Both the position numbers and the translations under genes were made by a program. This document shows positions 8,683 through 17,681 of a stretch of 37,900 bases of DNA, one piece after another. Within the stretch, counting starts at the first letter, position 1. Every line of letters begins with the position of its first letter. The notes below the pieces were generated by a model. It was not told the DNA's origin. It worked only from the letters and a program-made list of their open reading frames with translations, and made no database searches. The DNA comes from JACZWL01 sp046756445 (GTDB taxonomy: Bacteria; Pseudomonadota; Gammaproteobacteria; Steroidobacterales; Woeseiaceae): NCBI GenBank assembly GCA_046756445.1, contig JBHHWI010000018.1, positions 1-37,900 of the forward strand, given 5' to 3'.

Positions 8683-9777
8683 TCAGGTATGGAAAAACCT
8701 GCGCAGCACCGGCTGGAAGTTTTCCATGTCGACGAGGAACGAATCGTGCCCCTGAATTGAATTCAGCTTGGTGAGCTGAATATCGTCGACGACGTTCTCC
8801 AAGGCAGTTGCAAGCTCTTGTTGCTGACGCAGCGGGAACAGGATGTCCGTCGTGACGCCGACTATCCGCGCACGCTCGAGATCCAGATTTCCCAGGACCG
8901 CCTCTATCGAACCGCCATGTTCTTCAACATCGAACAGGTCCATCGCGCGCGACAGGTAAAGATAGCAGTTCGGATCGAACTCTCCGGTGAACTTGTTCGC
9001 GTGCGCCTGCAAATAGGACTCGATTGCAAAGCTCATGCCGAAAGGCTCGTCGGTTCGCCACTCGGCCGGCGCCTGATCGCGGCCGAACCGTCCTTCCCAC
9101 TCCTGTGCCGAACGATACGTAATCATGCCGAGTTTTCTCGCCAGTCGCATGCCGCTCACGGGACCGTGCCCGGGATCGTAATCGCCCCCGGCCCATGCGG
9201 GATCGCTTCGCACGATTTCGCGTTGCAGTGACCGAAGGGCGATAGCAAACGGCAGGGAACGCATCGACGACGAGATCGCGACCAGCGTCCCGGCAACGCC
9301 GGGATGCAAAAGACAGAACGCGAGAGCGGTCATGCCGCCCATGGACGAACCGATGACGGTATGAAGACGGTCGACCTTCAGGTGGCGCATCACCTCGTTA
9401 GCGCTTTGTGCGACATCTTCGAGTGTCAATTCGGGAAAAGTCAGCCGGTAACGCTCGCCCGTTTCGGGATCGGTCGAGGCAGGTCCCGTCGTGCCGAAGC
9501 AACTTCCCAGGGAATTGGCGCAGATCACGAAATAGCGGTCGGTATCGATGGGCCGGCCGGGGCCGACCATCTCTTCCCACCAACCGGGTGACGGGTCTTC
9601 CTCGTTTGACGCGGCGTGAGCCGACGGCGAGAGGCCCGTAAAGAGAAGTACTGCGTTGTCGCCGCTGCCTTCGAGTTTGCCCCAGGTCTCAAAGGCGATG
9701 GTCGGCGACTGCAGCACGCCGCCGCGACGCATTTCGAACGGTCCGTTGAGCTTCAGGAATCGCGTCGCCGCACTCAT
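8683..9777 (-). CDS. metX: MetX-family acyltransferase, probably serine O-succinyltransferase
   Basis: 364 aa alpha/beta-hydrolase acyltransferase. The triad is Ser145 (GSSMGG), Asp311 (TTDILFP) and His344 (QGHDSFL). The MetX family contains homoserine acetyl-, homoserine succinyl- and serine succinyl-transferases. From memory, segments here (MVGPGRPIDTDR, NSLGSC, the SLQRE helix, FDPNCYLYLSRAMD) closely resemble the Xanthomonas/Lysobacter serine O-succinyltransferase group. If so, it makes O-succinylserine for cysteine synthesis rather than a methionine precursor. It lies 33 bp after der as the last gene of that operon. The fold is certain; substrate specificity is moderately supported. Confidence 0.88.
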   Translation of the reverse strand: MSAATRFLKLNGPFEMRRGGVLQSPTIAFETWGKLEGSGDNAVLLFTGLSPSAHAASNEEDPSPGWWEEMVGPGRPIDTDRYFVICANSLGSCFGTTGPASTDPETGERYRLTFPELTLEDVAQSANEVMRHLKVDRLHTVIGSSMGGMTALAFCLLHPGVAGTLVAISSSMRSLPFAIALRSLQREIVRSDPAWAGGDYDPGHGPVSGMRLARKLGMITYRSAQEWEGRFGRDQAPAEWRTDEPFGMSFAIESYLQAHANKFTGEFDPNCYLYLSRAMDLFDVEEHGGSIEAVLGNLDLERARIVGVTTDILFPLRQQQELATALENVVDDIQLTKLNSIQGHDSFLVDMENFQPVLRRFFHT

Positions 9778-9810
9778 CAGACGGGTTATATCAGCTTTGC
9801 CTTCGAATCG

Positions 9811-11196
9811 TTACCGTTTGGCGTGCTTGATCAAACGTCTGCGCTTGCGCTGCTGGCGCGGTGTCAGTTTGTTTCGCCGACCCTTGTACGGGTTCTCACC
9901 GGTCTTGAACGACAGCCGTACGGGCGTTCCCCGCAAGTCAAACGCCTTGCGAAACCGATTGATCAGGTACCGCCGGTAGGCTTGCGGGAGCTTGTCGGTC
10001 TGATTGCCATGGACGACGATGACGGGCGGGTTACGCCCACCCTGATGTGCGTATCGCAGGCGGATGCGGCGGCCTCTGACCAGCGGTGGCGAGTGGGCGG
10101 CGGTTGCCTCACCGAGTACGTGGTTGAGGTCCGCCGTGGCCATGTCGCGCATTGCGGCCTGATAGGCGCGTTCTGCCGCGGGCAGCAGATCCCCGACAGC
10201 CGTGCCATGCAAAGCCGAAATCGTCATGCGTTCCGCAAACTCCAGAAACGGCAATCTTCTGTCCAGTTCGTCCCTGACATGCCGTTTCGCCTCCGCCGGC
10301 AGCCCATCCCATTTGTTGGCGACGACGACAAGCGCCCTGCCCCGCTCCACGATCAGTCCCGCAAGGCTCACGTCCTGTTCCGTAACGCCCTCGGCGGCAT
10401 CGAGTACGGCAATGACGACCTGAGCGCGCTCCATTGCCTGCAACGCCTTGATAACGCTGAACTTCTCGACCGTTTCGGTGACCTTCGCCCGGCGCCTGAC
10501 GCCGGCGGTATCGACGAGTTCGTATTTTTCTCCATCCCTTTCGAACGGCACTGCAACACTGTCGCGGGTCGTGCCGGGCTGATCGAAGACCACGAGGCGC
10601 TGCTCTCCGACAAGACGATTGATCAGCGTCGATTTTCCGACATTCGGCCGCCCGATCACGGCGATACGGAGTGCCTCGCCCCGGTCCGCCACGGTTTCTG
10701 CGTGTTCGGCAAACGGAGCAAGCACCTCGTCCATGAGCGCCGCCACGCGGTCACCGTGCGAGGCGGAGATCGCGACCGGCTCACCGAGCCCGAGCGCGTG
10801 AAATTCGCTGGATGCAATGTCGGAATCGAGGCCCTCGGCCTTGTTGACGGCGAGCCAACTCGATTCCGCGTGCCGGCGCGCCAGTGAAGCGACGTGTTCG
10901 TCGGCCGAGGTAAGACCGGATCGCCCGTCGACCATGACGATCGCCGCATCCGCCTCCTTGAGCGCGCGGACGGTTTGCTCGACCATCAGCTCCTTGACGC
11001 CGGCCTCGCCGCCTGCAACGCCGCCGGTATCTATGACCAGGTAGGGAGCCGGCCCGAGCTTGCCGAAACCGTACTGACGGTCGCGCGTCAGCCCCGGGTA
11101 ATCGGCGACCAGCGCGTCACGCGAGCGGGTCAGGCGGTTGAAAAGGGTCGACTTGCCGACGTTCGGCCGGCCGATGAGTGCAATCACGGGCAGCAT
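9811..11196 (-). CDS. der: Ribosome biogenesis GTPase Der (EngA)
   Basis: 461 aa. Der is an essential tandem GTPase for 50S subunit maturation. Two GRPNVGKST P-loops are present (about 9-17 and 182-190), each with its DxxG and NKxD-type motifs (NKAE in G domain 1, NKWD in G domain 2). A C-terminal KH-like domain ends in a basic tail. The ATG at 11196 is chosen because it gives the conserved MxPVxALxGRPNVGKS start. An in-frame GTG at 11205 overlaps the bamB stop as GTGA and is a real alternative, given how often this operon uses 4-nt overlaps. Confidence 0.95.
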   Translation of the reverse strand: MLPVIALIGRPNVGKSTLFNRLTRSRDALVADYPGLTRDRQYGFGKLGPAPYLVIDTGGVAGGEAGVKELMVEQTVRALKEADAAIVMVDGRSGLTSADEHVASLARRHAESSWLAVNKAEGLDSDIASSEFHALGLGEPVAISASHGDRVAALMDEVLAPFAEHAETVADRGEALRIAVIGRPNVGKSTLINRLVGEQRLVVFDQPGTTRDSVAVPFERDGEKYELVDTAGVRRRAKVTETVEKFSVIKALQAMERAQVVIAVLDAAEGVTEQDVSLAGLIVERGRALVVVANKWDGLPAEAKRHVRDELDRRLPFLEFAERMTISALHGTAVGDLLPAAERAYQAAMRDMATADLNHVLGEATAAHSPPLVRGRRIRLRYAHQGGRNPPVIVVHGNQTDKLPQAYRRYLINRFRKAFDLRGTPVRLSFKTGENPYKGRRNKLTPRQQRKRRRLIKHAKR

Positions 11197-11201
11197 GCGC
11201 G

Positions 11202-12404
11202 TCACCCATCATTGTCGGCCGCTATGTCGGGCGCATCGCGTTTCCCCTCGGGCCGCCTAACAGCAAAGGCTGCAAGCTCTCCGGACTCGCTCTGCACATA
11301 GAGACGGTTACTGATGACGACGGGCTCCCCGGACAACAGGCCGCGGCCGACGCGAACGCGCGCCACGGGGCGGCCGTCGATGTTGCTGAACAGGTGAATG
11401 TAGCCTTCGAAGTCACCGATCACGACGGTATTGTCGAATGTGACCGGCGACGTGGGCCCCCTTCTCAACAGCGCATCCTGTCGCCAGACTTCGGAGCCGT
11501 TGCGACGCAGCAGCGCAATGAGCTCGCCGTTGTCGTCGACGGAATAGACGTTGGTGAAATCGACGCCTACGCCGACATGCGTCGAGAGGTCCCTCGCCCA
11601 CAGGATCTGGCCGGACTCGGATGCAACGGCAGCCAGCCTGCCATGGTAGCCGGCGGCGTACACGTCCTGCCCCACGACGGCCAGCGAGCCGTCCACGTCG
11701 GCAAGGCGCTCCAGGTCCGACCGACCCGACGGCGGCGAAAGCATGGTCTCCCACTGGGTCACGCCGGTGCCGAGGTTGGTGCCGACGAGCCGGCCGTTGT
11801 CGAATCCGGCGATCACCGTGGTGCCGGCTATGACGGGCGATGAAGTCCCGCGCAATGTCAATCGCGGCAGGCTTTGCTCGACGGCCCATTGCTCTGCACC
11901 GCTGAAGGCCGAATAGACCCGCAGCTTGCCGTCGATGGTCTGGACCACCACCAGGCTGTTTCTGATCAGCGGCCTGGCAAGCGATTCGCCATTGATATTT
12001 GTTCGCCACAGCTCCCGCCCATCGTCGGCAGACAGGCAGACGAGATCCCCGTCACTGCCGGCGACTACGACAATATTTTCTCCGGCGCCCGGGCCGGCGG
12101 ACAGGGGAACGTCGAGCTCGACGCGCCAGACGCGTCTGCCGTTCCCGGGAGTGAAGGCACTGACCACGCCGTCATGACTTGCGGCATAGATTCGCTTGCC
12201 ATCGCCCGCCGGCGATAGCGAAACCCGCAGAAATTCCGTTCCCTTACCCAGCCTGGCCGACCAGACTTTCTTGATCGGCAGTGTCGGCCGAAAATCGATG
12301 AGTTCCTTCGGCGGCAGTACGTCGTCGTCGCCGCCGAATATGCCGCAGCCCGAAACCAGGCCCGCGAACAGGCCGAGTAGCAGTACGCGGGGCGGTAATC
12401 TCAT
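11202..12404 (-). CDS. bamB: Outer membrane assembly lipoprotein BamB
   Basis: 400 aa. BamB is the beta-propeller lipoprotein of the BAM complex that folds outer-membrane proteins. A lipoprotein signal (VSGC, acylated Cys20) has Gly at +2, consistent with outer-membrane sorting. PQQ/WD-like repeats (for example GKRIYAASHDGVVSAF, GDLVCLSADDGRELW, GQILWARDLS) run through the mature protein. The ATG overlaps the yfgM stop as ATGA. The order yfgM-bamB-der is the same as in E. coli. Confidence 0.95.
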   Translation of the reverse strand: MRLPPRVLLLGLFAGLVSGCGIFGGDDDVLPPKELIDFRPTLPIKKVWSARLGKGTEFLRVSLSPAGDGKRIYAASHDGVVSAFTPGNGRRVWRVELDVPLSAGPGAGENIVVVAGSDGDLVCLSADDGRELWRTNINGESLARPLIRNSLVVVQTIDGKLRVYSAFSGAEQWAVEQSLPRLTLRGTSSPVIAGTTVIAGFDNGRLVGTNLGTGVTQWETMLSPPSGRSDLERLADVDGSLAVVGQDVYAAGYHGRLAAVASESGQILWARDLSTHVGVGVDFTNVYSVDDNGELIALLRRNGSEVWRQDALLRRGPTSPVTFDNTVVIGDFEGYIHLFSNIDGRPVARVRVGRGLLSGEPVVISNRLYVQSESGELAAFAVRRPEGKRDAPDIAADNDG

Positions 12405-13075
12405 CGTTCGTCCCCGGTGTCCTCGGCAGGATCCTCGAGTGTCGGCTCGTCCGGCAGATCGACGATCTTCATCTGAATGAGAGACCGATTCACGGTGGGC
12501 GCCCTGATATCGTCGTTCATCGCGCGCTCGTAGGCGGCTGCCGCCTCCCTGTTCCGGCCCGTTGCGGCATGCGCATCGCCAATGAGCTCCTCATACCTTG
12601 CGGCAAACGCAGTGTCCGCGAATCCGGACAACAGATCGACGACGGCTTGCGGTTTGTCCTGGTACAGATAGATCTTCGCCAGCCGAAGTCGGGCGACCAT
12701 CTTCAGTTCGTCACTGCCTCTCCTCGCCAGCAGTGCGGAAAGTGTGTTGGCGGCATCCTGATCGCGCCCCTTATCCATGTACAGCCTCGCCATCGCGAGC
12801 CTCGCCAGCCCGGCATAGATCGTCGAGGCATAGTCTTCATAAAGGTCATTCGCGGCCGCCTCTGACGCCTCCAGCCTGCCGTCGTTGACGCCTTCGGCGA
12901 GCGTCTCGAAAACGGCGGACGCTTCCAGCCGTGTCGTCAGCCGGTGGTTCTGCCAGCGGTTCCAGCCAACCAGTATCGCAACGCCGAGAACGATGCCACC
13001 AATGACGAACCGGCCGTTCTCCTGCCACCAGGTCCGCATCGCCTCGATTTGTTCTTTCTCGGAAAGTAGTTCCAC
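12401..13075 (-). CDS. yfgM: YfgM-like TPR protein (ancillary SecYEG translocon subunit)
   Basis: 224 aa. A short cytoplasmic N-terminus (ELLSEKEQIEAMRTWWQENG) precedes one transmembrane helix (about 22-40). A periplasmic domain with TPR-like helices and the usual AxDLLSGFADTAFAARYEELxGD region follows. In E. coli, YfgM associates with PpiD at the Sec translocon and affects the Rcs response. The start is GTG at 13075, supported by GGAAGGG about 8 nt upstream. It lies 16 bp after hisS and is coupled to bamB. The acidic C-terminal tail (DEPTLEDPAEDTGDER) is not family-defining. Confidence 0.9.
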   Translation of the reverse strand: MELLSEKEQIEAMRTWWQENGRFVIGGIVLGVAILVGWNRWQNHRLTTRLEASAVFETLAEGVNDGRLEASEAAANDLYEDYASTIYAGLARLAMARLYMDKGRDQDAANTLSALLARRGSDELKMVARLRLAKIYLYQDKPQAVVDLLSGFADTAFAARYEELIGDAHAATGRNREAAAAYERAMNDDIRAPTVNRSLIQMKIVDLPDEPTLEDPAEDTGDER

Positions 13076-13091
13076 AATTTCGCCCTTCCTG

Positions 13092-14378
13092 TCATCCGAT
13101 CCTGTTCAGCCGGCCCGAGAATTCTTCAGACAGCTGCTCGACCGGAACGTTTACCTGATCCTCATCCGTTCGCAGCGGCTTCAGCCCTGCCTGGTTCCTG
13201 GCGACCTCGTCGTCGCCGAGTATCAAGGCAATTTCGGCGCCGCTCTTGTCGGCGCGCTTCAGCTGGGACTTGAAACTGCCGCCGCCCATATTCAATTCGA
13301 TGCGAATATCGTCAATTGCGTTGCGAAGCTGTTCGGCAATTTCGAATCCCCGTGCGAGCGCATATTCGCCCACCGCTACGACATACACGTGCGGACCGGT
13401 ATCCGGCGCCGTGCCGCCGCACGCCTCGAACAGCCCGACGAGCCGTTCCATACCCATGGCCCAGCCGACAGCCGGCGTCGGTCTGCCGCCGAGCTTCTCG
13501 ACGAGGCCGTCGTACCGGCCCCCCGCGCATACCGCACCCTGAGCGCCCAGCGCGTCGGTCACCCATTCGAATACCGTCCGGTTGTAATAATCCAGGCCCC
13601 TGACAAGCCTCGGACTGACCGTGTACGAGATCCCGGCGGCGTCGAGCAGCGCCTTGACTTCCTCGAAGTGCCTCCGCGATTCATCGTCGAGGTAATCGAG
13701 CATGACCGGCGCACCCGCGATGATCTCCTGCATGCCGGCTTTCTTGCTGTCCAGGATGCGAAGCGGATTCTGCTCGAGGCGGCGAATACTATCTGCATCC
13801 AGCTTCGATTTCACGGCCGAAAAGTACTCGACCAGCGAGTCGCGATACCTGCGGCGAGACTCCGGCGATCCCAGCGAGTTCAACTCCAGTGTAAGGCGGG
13901 ACAGGCCTAGATTCCGCCACATCCTGGCGGACATGATGATCAGTTCCGCGTCGACATCCGGTCCCGGGTAGCCCATCGCCTCGACATCGAACTGGTGAAA
14001 TTGCCGGTAACGGCCTTTCTGCGGTTTCTCGTAGCGAAACATCGGTCCTGCCGTCCATAGCTTCTGCCGCTTGTTGTGCAACAGCCCGTGTTGTATGCCG
14101 GCTCTTACCATTCCGGCGGTCGCCTCGGGGCGCATGGTGAGACTCTCGTCGTTCCGGTCCTGGAAGGTGTACATCTCTTTTTCGACGATGTCGGTCATTT
14201 CTCCGATAGAGCGGCGGAACAGATCGGTCTGCTCGAGGATCGGCAGACGCATTTCCCGATAACCGTATGACTCGATCACATCGCGAATGGCGGCTTCGAC
14301 GTGACGCCAGGTACCGGAGGCGTCCGGCAGCAAGTCGTTCATTCCGCGAATGGCTCTCGGTGTCACGGCCTGTCTCAC
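13092..14378 (-). CDS. hisS: Histidyl-tRNA synthetase
   Basis: 428 aa class II aminoacyl-tRNA synthetase. Motif 2 is at about 111-136 (GPMFRYEKPQKGRYRQFHQF). The histidine-specific LVRGLDYYNRTVFEW block is at 258-272. Motif 3 (AVGWAMGMERL) and the C-terminal anticodon-binding domain follow. The start is a GTG at 14378 giving AIRGMNDLLP near the N-terminus, as in E. coli. It follows rodZ by 12 bp; the ispG gene that sits between them in E. coli is absent. Confidence 0.96.
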   Translation of the reverse strand: MRQAVTPRAIRGMNDLLPDASGTWRHVEAAIRDVIESYGYREMRLPILEQTDLFRRSIGEMTDIVEKEMYTFQDRNDESLTMRPEATAGMVRAGIQHGLLHNKRQKLWTAGPMFRYEKPQKGRYRQFHQFDVEAMGYPGPDVDAELIIMSARMWRNLGLSRLTLELNSLGSPESRRRYRDSLVEYFSAVKSKLDADSIRRLEQNPLRILDSKKAGMQEIIAGAPVMLDYLDDESRRHFEEVKALLDAAGISYTVSPRLVRGLDYYNRTVFEWVTDALGAQGAVCAGGRYDGLVEKLGGRPTPAVGWAMGMERLVGLFEACGGTAPDTGPHVYVVAVGEYALARGFEIAEQLRNAIDDIRIELNMGGGSFKSQLKRADKSGAEIALILGDDEVARNQAGLKPLRTDEDQVNVPVEQLSEEFSGRLNRIG

Positions 14379-14390
14379 GCAATATCCGGG

Positions 14391-15254
14391 CTACTGGCCG
14401 TAAATGGTCAGTCTGGCCGTATCACCCCGGCGGCTGCTTGCCGGTATACGGTAATCGAAGCCGTTGACGAGCACACTGACATGCGAGCTGTTGCCAAAGA
14501 GCACGCCCAGGGGCTCCACGCCGGTCAGCGTGACGGTCCGGCCGTCGGTGCCGAGGTCGAAAAACAAACGCCGCCCTGTGGCATCGGTCACCTCCGTCCA
14601 GCAATCCCCGCTGAAAGTCAGCGCGAGTTCGACGTTATTGCCGATGACTGTCTCGCTTACGGCGGGTTCTGCTTCGACCGGTTCGGGCTCGGAAGCGATT
14701 ATCGCTGTTTGTTCCGCCGGTTCGACTGCCGGGTCACCCCCGGGTGGAGCGGCCTCAACGCTCGTCGCCTCATCCGGACGATCGGATTCGAACGGAGCCA
14801 GGGCTGCCGGTTGTAGCGTGACGGGTTGCTTCGATGGGGTCAGGCTGAGCCACCACAAGGCGGCAGCGGCGGCAACGAGAATGACGAGAACTGTCGCGAC
14901 CCACGGCCCAACGGATATCTGACGGGGTACTTTGCGCGGTGGGCCGACAACGGGCGGCGCGCCGGCGGAGCGATTGAGCTGGTAATAGTCTGCAAGCACA
15001 TCGTCGACGGGGACGCCGACGAGTTCGGCGTATTTTCGCATATGTCCCTTGGCGAACACCGGTGCACCGAGCACATCGAAGCGATTCTCCTCGAGCGCCC
15101 GTACTTTCGGCTCGTCGAGGTGCAGTTCTTTCGCTATTTCCCGAAGCGATATGCCGCGTGCCCGGCGCGTTACGGCCAGGCGCTCGCCGCCGACCGGGCC
15201 GGCCGTGTCATCTCCGTGGGGCTTGCGCAAATGCTTGATGTCTTCCGCGGCCAT
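14391..15254 (-). CDS. rodZ: Cytoskeleton protein RodZ
   Basis: 287 aa. RodZ links MreB to the elongation machinery. A cytoplasmic helix-turn-helix domain (about 25-92, ISLREIAKELHLDEPKVRALEENRFD) comes first. A basic juxtamembrane segment and one transmembrane helix (about 115-137) follow. Next is a Pro/Glu/Ala-rich periplasmic linker and a C-terminal DUF4115 beta domain (from about residue 205, DCWTEVTDATGRRLFF). It is shorter than E. coli RodZ (337 aa), mainly in the linker. One nucleotide separates it from the pilW stop. Confidence 0.93.
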   Translation of the reverse strand: MAAEDIKHLRKPHGDDTAGPVGGERLAVTRRARGISLREIAKELHLDEPKVRALEENRFDVLGAPVFAKGHMRKYAELVGVPVDDVLADYYQLNRSAGAPPVVGPPRKVPRQISVGPWVATVLVILVAAAAALWWLSLTPSKQPVTLQPAALAPFESDRPDEATSVEAAPPGGDPAVEPAEQTAIIASEPEPVEAEPAVSETVIGNNVELALTFSGDCWTEVTDATGRRLFFDLGTDGRTVTLTGVEPLGVLFGNSSHVSVLVNGFDYRIPASSRRGDTARLTIYGQ

Positions 15255-15255
15255 T

Positions 15256-16017
15256 TCACTCCGGTCTCAGTATCTTTCTTGCCTCGGCCGAATTCGGGAA
15301 ATCTCGCAGCAACTGATTGATGTAGTCCGTGGCGGCGCGTTCGTCCCCGAGTTCTTTCTCGATCTGGATGCCGAGGTACAGGATCGCCGGTGAGGCCTTG
15401 CTGCCCGACAGGAAACGCTGCAGGAATGCGCGGGCCTGCAGAAAATCGCCGGTCCTGTGTTTCAGCACCGCGAGCTGCAGAAGCGCCTCACCATAGTCAG
15501 GTCTGTCCCGCAACGCGTCGCGGAAATACTGCTCGGCCCTTGCGAGATCCGGCTTGCCGATCAAGCAGGTGCCGGCGTTCGTCATCATGAGGTAACGGTT
15601 GTGGTTGTCGGGATTTTTCACTGCTCTGTCGAACTGTTTGATGGCATCGTCGTAATTCTGCTGGCGACACAGGAATACGGCATAGGCATTCCTGGCATCG
15701 TAACTACCCGGCGCGACACGTACGGCTTGCTTGTAATGCTCGGTAGCGGACCGGACATTGCCCAGCTTCTCGTAGGTCAATGCGAGCGTGTAATGGGCAC
15801 TCGCCATCCTCGGGTCCAGCTCGAGCGCACGTTCCAGCCTTTCTTTGGCCAGCTCGAAGCTGCCGTTCCGGAAATACCTGGCGCCGAGCTCGTAATACTG
15901 GACGGCCGCGTCCTCGCTGTCTTCAAAGGTCTGACGTGCGCTCGTCGATGACGAAACGCAGCCCGCCAGCATCAGCAACGCCGCACCGCCCGCAACAATC
16001 CCGATCTTCGTGTTCAT
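15256..16017 (-). CDS. pilW: Type IV pilus biogenesis/stability lipoprotein PilW (PilF)
   Basis: 253 aa. A lipoprotein signal (LAGC, acylated Cys20) is followed by about six TPR units. Examples are YYELGARYFRNGSFELAKERLERALELDP-type helices at about 40-70 and DYGEALLQLAVLKHRTGDF further on. PilW/PilF is the pilotin that multimerises the PilQ secretin for type IV pili. The ATG overlaps the rlmN stop as ATGA. No other pil gene is in this window, so pilus production cannot be judged. Confidence 0.9.
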   Translation of the reverse strand: MNTKIGIVAGGAALLMLAGCVSSSTSARQTFEDSEDAAVQYYELGARYFRNGSFELAKERLERALELDPRMASAHYTLALTYEKLGNVRSATEHYKQAVRVAPGSYDARNAYAVFLCRQQNYDDAIKQFDRAVKNPDNHNRYLMMTNAGTCLIGKPDLARAEQYFRDALRDRPDYGEALLQLAVLKHRTGDFLQARAFLQRFLSGSKASPAILYLGIQIEKELGDERAATDYINQLLRDFPNSAEARKILRPE

Positions 16018-17120
16018 GCCGTCGCCAACCTCATGGTCTTTTCGCGAAGCCTGCGTCTGACCCGATCGCTCACCCTACCAGCTAGCTGACCGCAGGCCGC
16101 GTCGATATCTTCTCCCCGCGTTTTTCGGGTCGTCACCACAAGGCCCCTGCGCCTGAGATGACTCTGAAACCGGGCAATGCGGGATTCGCCCGAACGGGCA
16201 AAATCGACGCCCGAAAACGCGTTGAACGGGATAAGGTTCACCTTTGCCGGCCGGTTGTTCAGGATCTCATAAATCTCGTCAGCGTGCGCTATCGAGTCAT
16301 TGACATCCTTCAGCATGACATATTCGAATGTGATGAATCGATTGGAGCGCTTGGCCGCATATCGCCAGCAGCAGTCGAGCAACTCCGCGATCGGGTGCAC
16401 CTTATTTATCGGTACGAGCCGATTTCGGAGTTCGTCATTTGCCGCATGTAACGACACTGCGAGAGAGACATTGCATTCGTCACCGAGCCGCTCGATATTC
16501 GGCACCAGCCCGGATGTGCTGATCGTTACCCGACGGCGCGACAATCCGTAGGCAAAGTCCGATGTCAGGAGATTGAGTACCGGACGGACGCTGCGATAAT
16601 TCGCCAGCGGCTCACCCATGCCCATGAAAACCACATTCGTGATTGCGGATTCTCCGTTGGGCCTCGGCGGCAGAACGCTTTTCGCATGCCACACCTGGCC
16701 GATGATCTCCGCCGACGTCAGGTTGCGATTGAATCCCTGAGCCCCCGTCGCGCAAAACGAGCAATCCAGTGCACACCCCACCTGCGAGGAAATGCAGAGC
16801 GTGCCTCGCCCGGGCTCCGGGATGAACACGGTCTCCACAGCCTGACCCGAGCCTGATTCGAACAGCCACTTGATCGTGCCGTCGGCAGAATCTTTTTGCG
16901 AAATCGTCACGGGAACGCCGACCGTCGCCGACCGCTGCAGACTGGTTCGAAGGTCCTTCGACAGGTCCGTCATCCGGTCGAAGTCGGTAATCCCGCGCTG
17001 ATGTATCCACTGAAGAACCTGCCGGGCCCGAAATGGTCTTTCCCCCGACTTCGCAAAAAAAACCTCCAGCGCATTTTGCGACAGCCCCAGCAGATTCGGT
17101 TTTTCAGCCGCGGCGCTCAT
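16014..17120 (-). CDS. rlmN: Dual-specificity 23S rRNA/tRNA C2-adenosine methyltransferase RlmN
   Basis: 368 aa radical-SAM enzyme that methylates C2 of A2503 in 23S rRNA and A37 in some tRNAs. The CxxxCxxC cluster motif is at Cys116, Cys120 and Cys123 (GCALDCSFCATG). GMGEPLANY and the C-terminal acceptor cysteine (Cys343 in DAACGQL) are present. The frame is open a little further, but the ATG at 17120 overlaps the ndk stop as ATGA and is preferred. It is in the ndk-rlmN-pilW-rodZ-hisS operon. Confidence 0.96.
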   Translation of the reverse strand: MSAAAEKPNLLGLSQNALEVFFAKSGERPFRARQVLQWIHQRGITDFDRMTDLSKDLRTSLQRSATVGVPVTISQKDSADGTIKWLFESGSGQAVETVFIPEPGRGTLCISSQVGCALDCSFCATGAQGFNRNLTSAEIIGQVWHAKSVLPPRPNGESAITNVVFMGMGEPLANYRSVRPVLNLLTSDFAYGLSRRRVTISTSGLVPNIERLGDECNVSLAVSLHAANDELRNRLVPINKVHPIAELLDCCWRYAAKRSNRFITFEYVMLKDVNDSIAHADEIYEILNNRPAKVNLIPFNAFSGVDFARSGESRIARFQSHLRRRGLVVTTRKTRGEDIDAACGQLAGRVSDRVRRRLREKTMRLATA

Positions 17121-17548
17121 CGGGTCCGCGGGCAAATTCCGTTGTTGCCAAAGAAAAAAGCGATTTCCCGCACCGCCGTCTCGGGCGCGTCCGAACCATG
17201 CACGATGTTCTCTTCAATACTCTCGGCAAATTCCGCGCGAATGGTCCCTTCGTCCGCCTCGGCCGGGTCGGTCGCCCCCATGATCTCCCGGTTCCTGTTA
17301 ATCGCATCGTCGCCCTCGAGTGTCTGCACCATGACCGGTCCGGAGGTCATGTATTTGACAAGGTCGTTAAAGAACGGCCGCTCCTTGTGAACCGCATAGA
17401 ACCCTTTTGCCTGCTCCGTGGACAGATGAAGCATCCTGGCGGCAACGATTTGCAGCCCCGAATTCTCGAAGCGGCTGTAGATCTCACCAATCAGATTTTT
17501 TTGAACGCCGTCGGGTTTGATTATTGAGAGCGTTTGCTCGACGGACAT
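17117..17548 (-). CDS. ndk: Nucleoside diphosphate kinase
   Basis: 143 aa, identical in length to E. coli Ndk. It transfers the gamma-phosphate from ATP to NDPs through phospho-His117, present in NIVHGSDAPE, with Lys11 of KPDG also conserved. It has an AAGGGA Shine-Dalgarno and a good promoter in the 133-bp gap to iscA. It is the first gene of the long operon running to metX. Confidence 0.97.
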   Translation of the reverse strand: MSVEQTLSIIKPDGVQKNLIGEIYSRFENSGLQIVAARMLHLSTEQAKGFYAVHKERPFFNDLVKYMTSGPVMVQTLEGDDAINRNREIMGATDPAEADEGTIRAEFAESIEENIVHGSDAPETAVREIAFFFGNNGICPRTR

Positions 17549-17619
17549 ACGTCATTCCCTTGTTGATTATGATTTGAAAACCGGACACGGAATCGTTCCC
17601 GGCCGCGCGTAAACGTCCG

Positions 17620-17648
17620 ATTTTACTTGGATAATTTACGCCAGGCAA
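17620..17648 (-). promoter_or_regulatory. Sigma-70-type promoter of the ndk operon
   Basis: On the minus strand: -35 TTGCCT (17648-17643), a 17-bp spacer and -10 TAAAAT (17625-17620), matching consensus at 4/6 and 5/6. Transcription would start near 17613, leaving a leader of about 65 nt. The -35 box begins directly after the putative isc hairpin, so the two operons are packed back to back. Confidence 0.5.
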
Positions 17649-17649
17649 C

Positions 17650-17680
17650 GAAACCGGGTCTGCCGTGCACCGGCGGTTTC
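17650..17680 (-). terminator. Weak stem-loop just after iscA
   Basis: GAAACCG (17650-17656) and CGGTTTC (17674-17680) can pair around a GC-rich 17-nt loop, starting 1 nt after the iscA stop. There is no T run afterwards, so it is at best a weak or Rho-assisted terminator of the isc operon. Confidence 0.3.
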
Positions 17681-17681
17681 T

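Noticed and set aside
9616..10887. 423-residue frame opposite der
   Set aside because: Antisense shadow of der and the metX N-terminus; no domain recognised.
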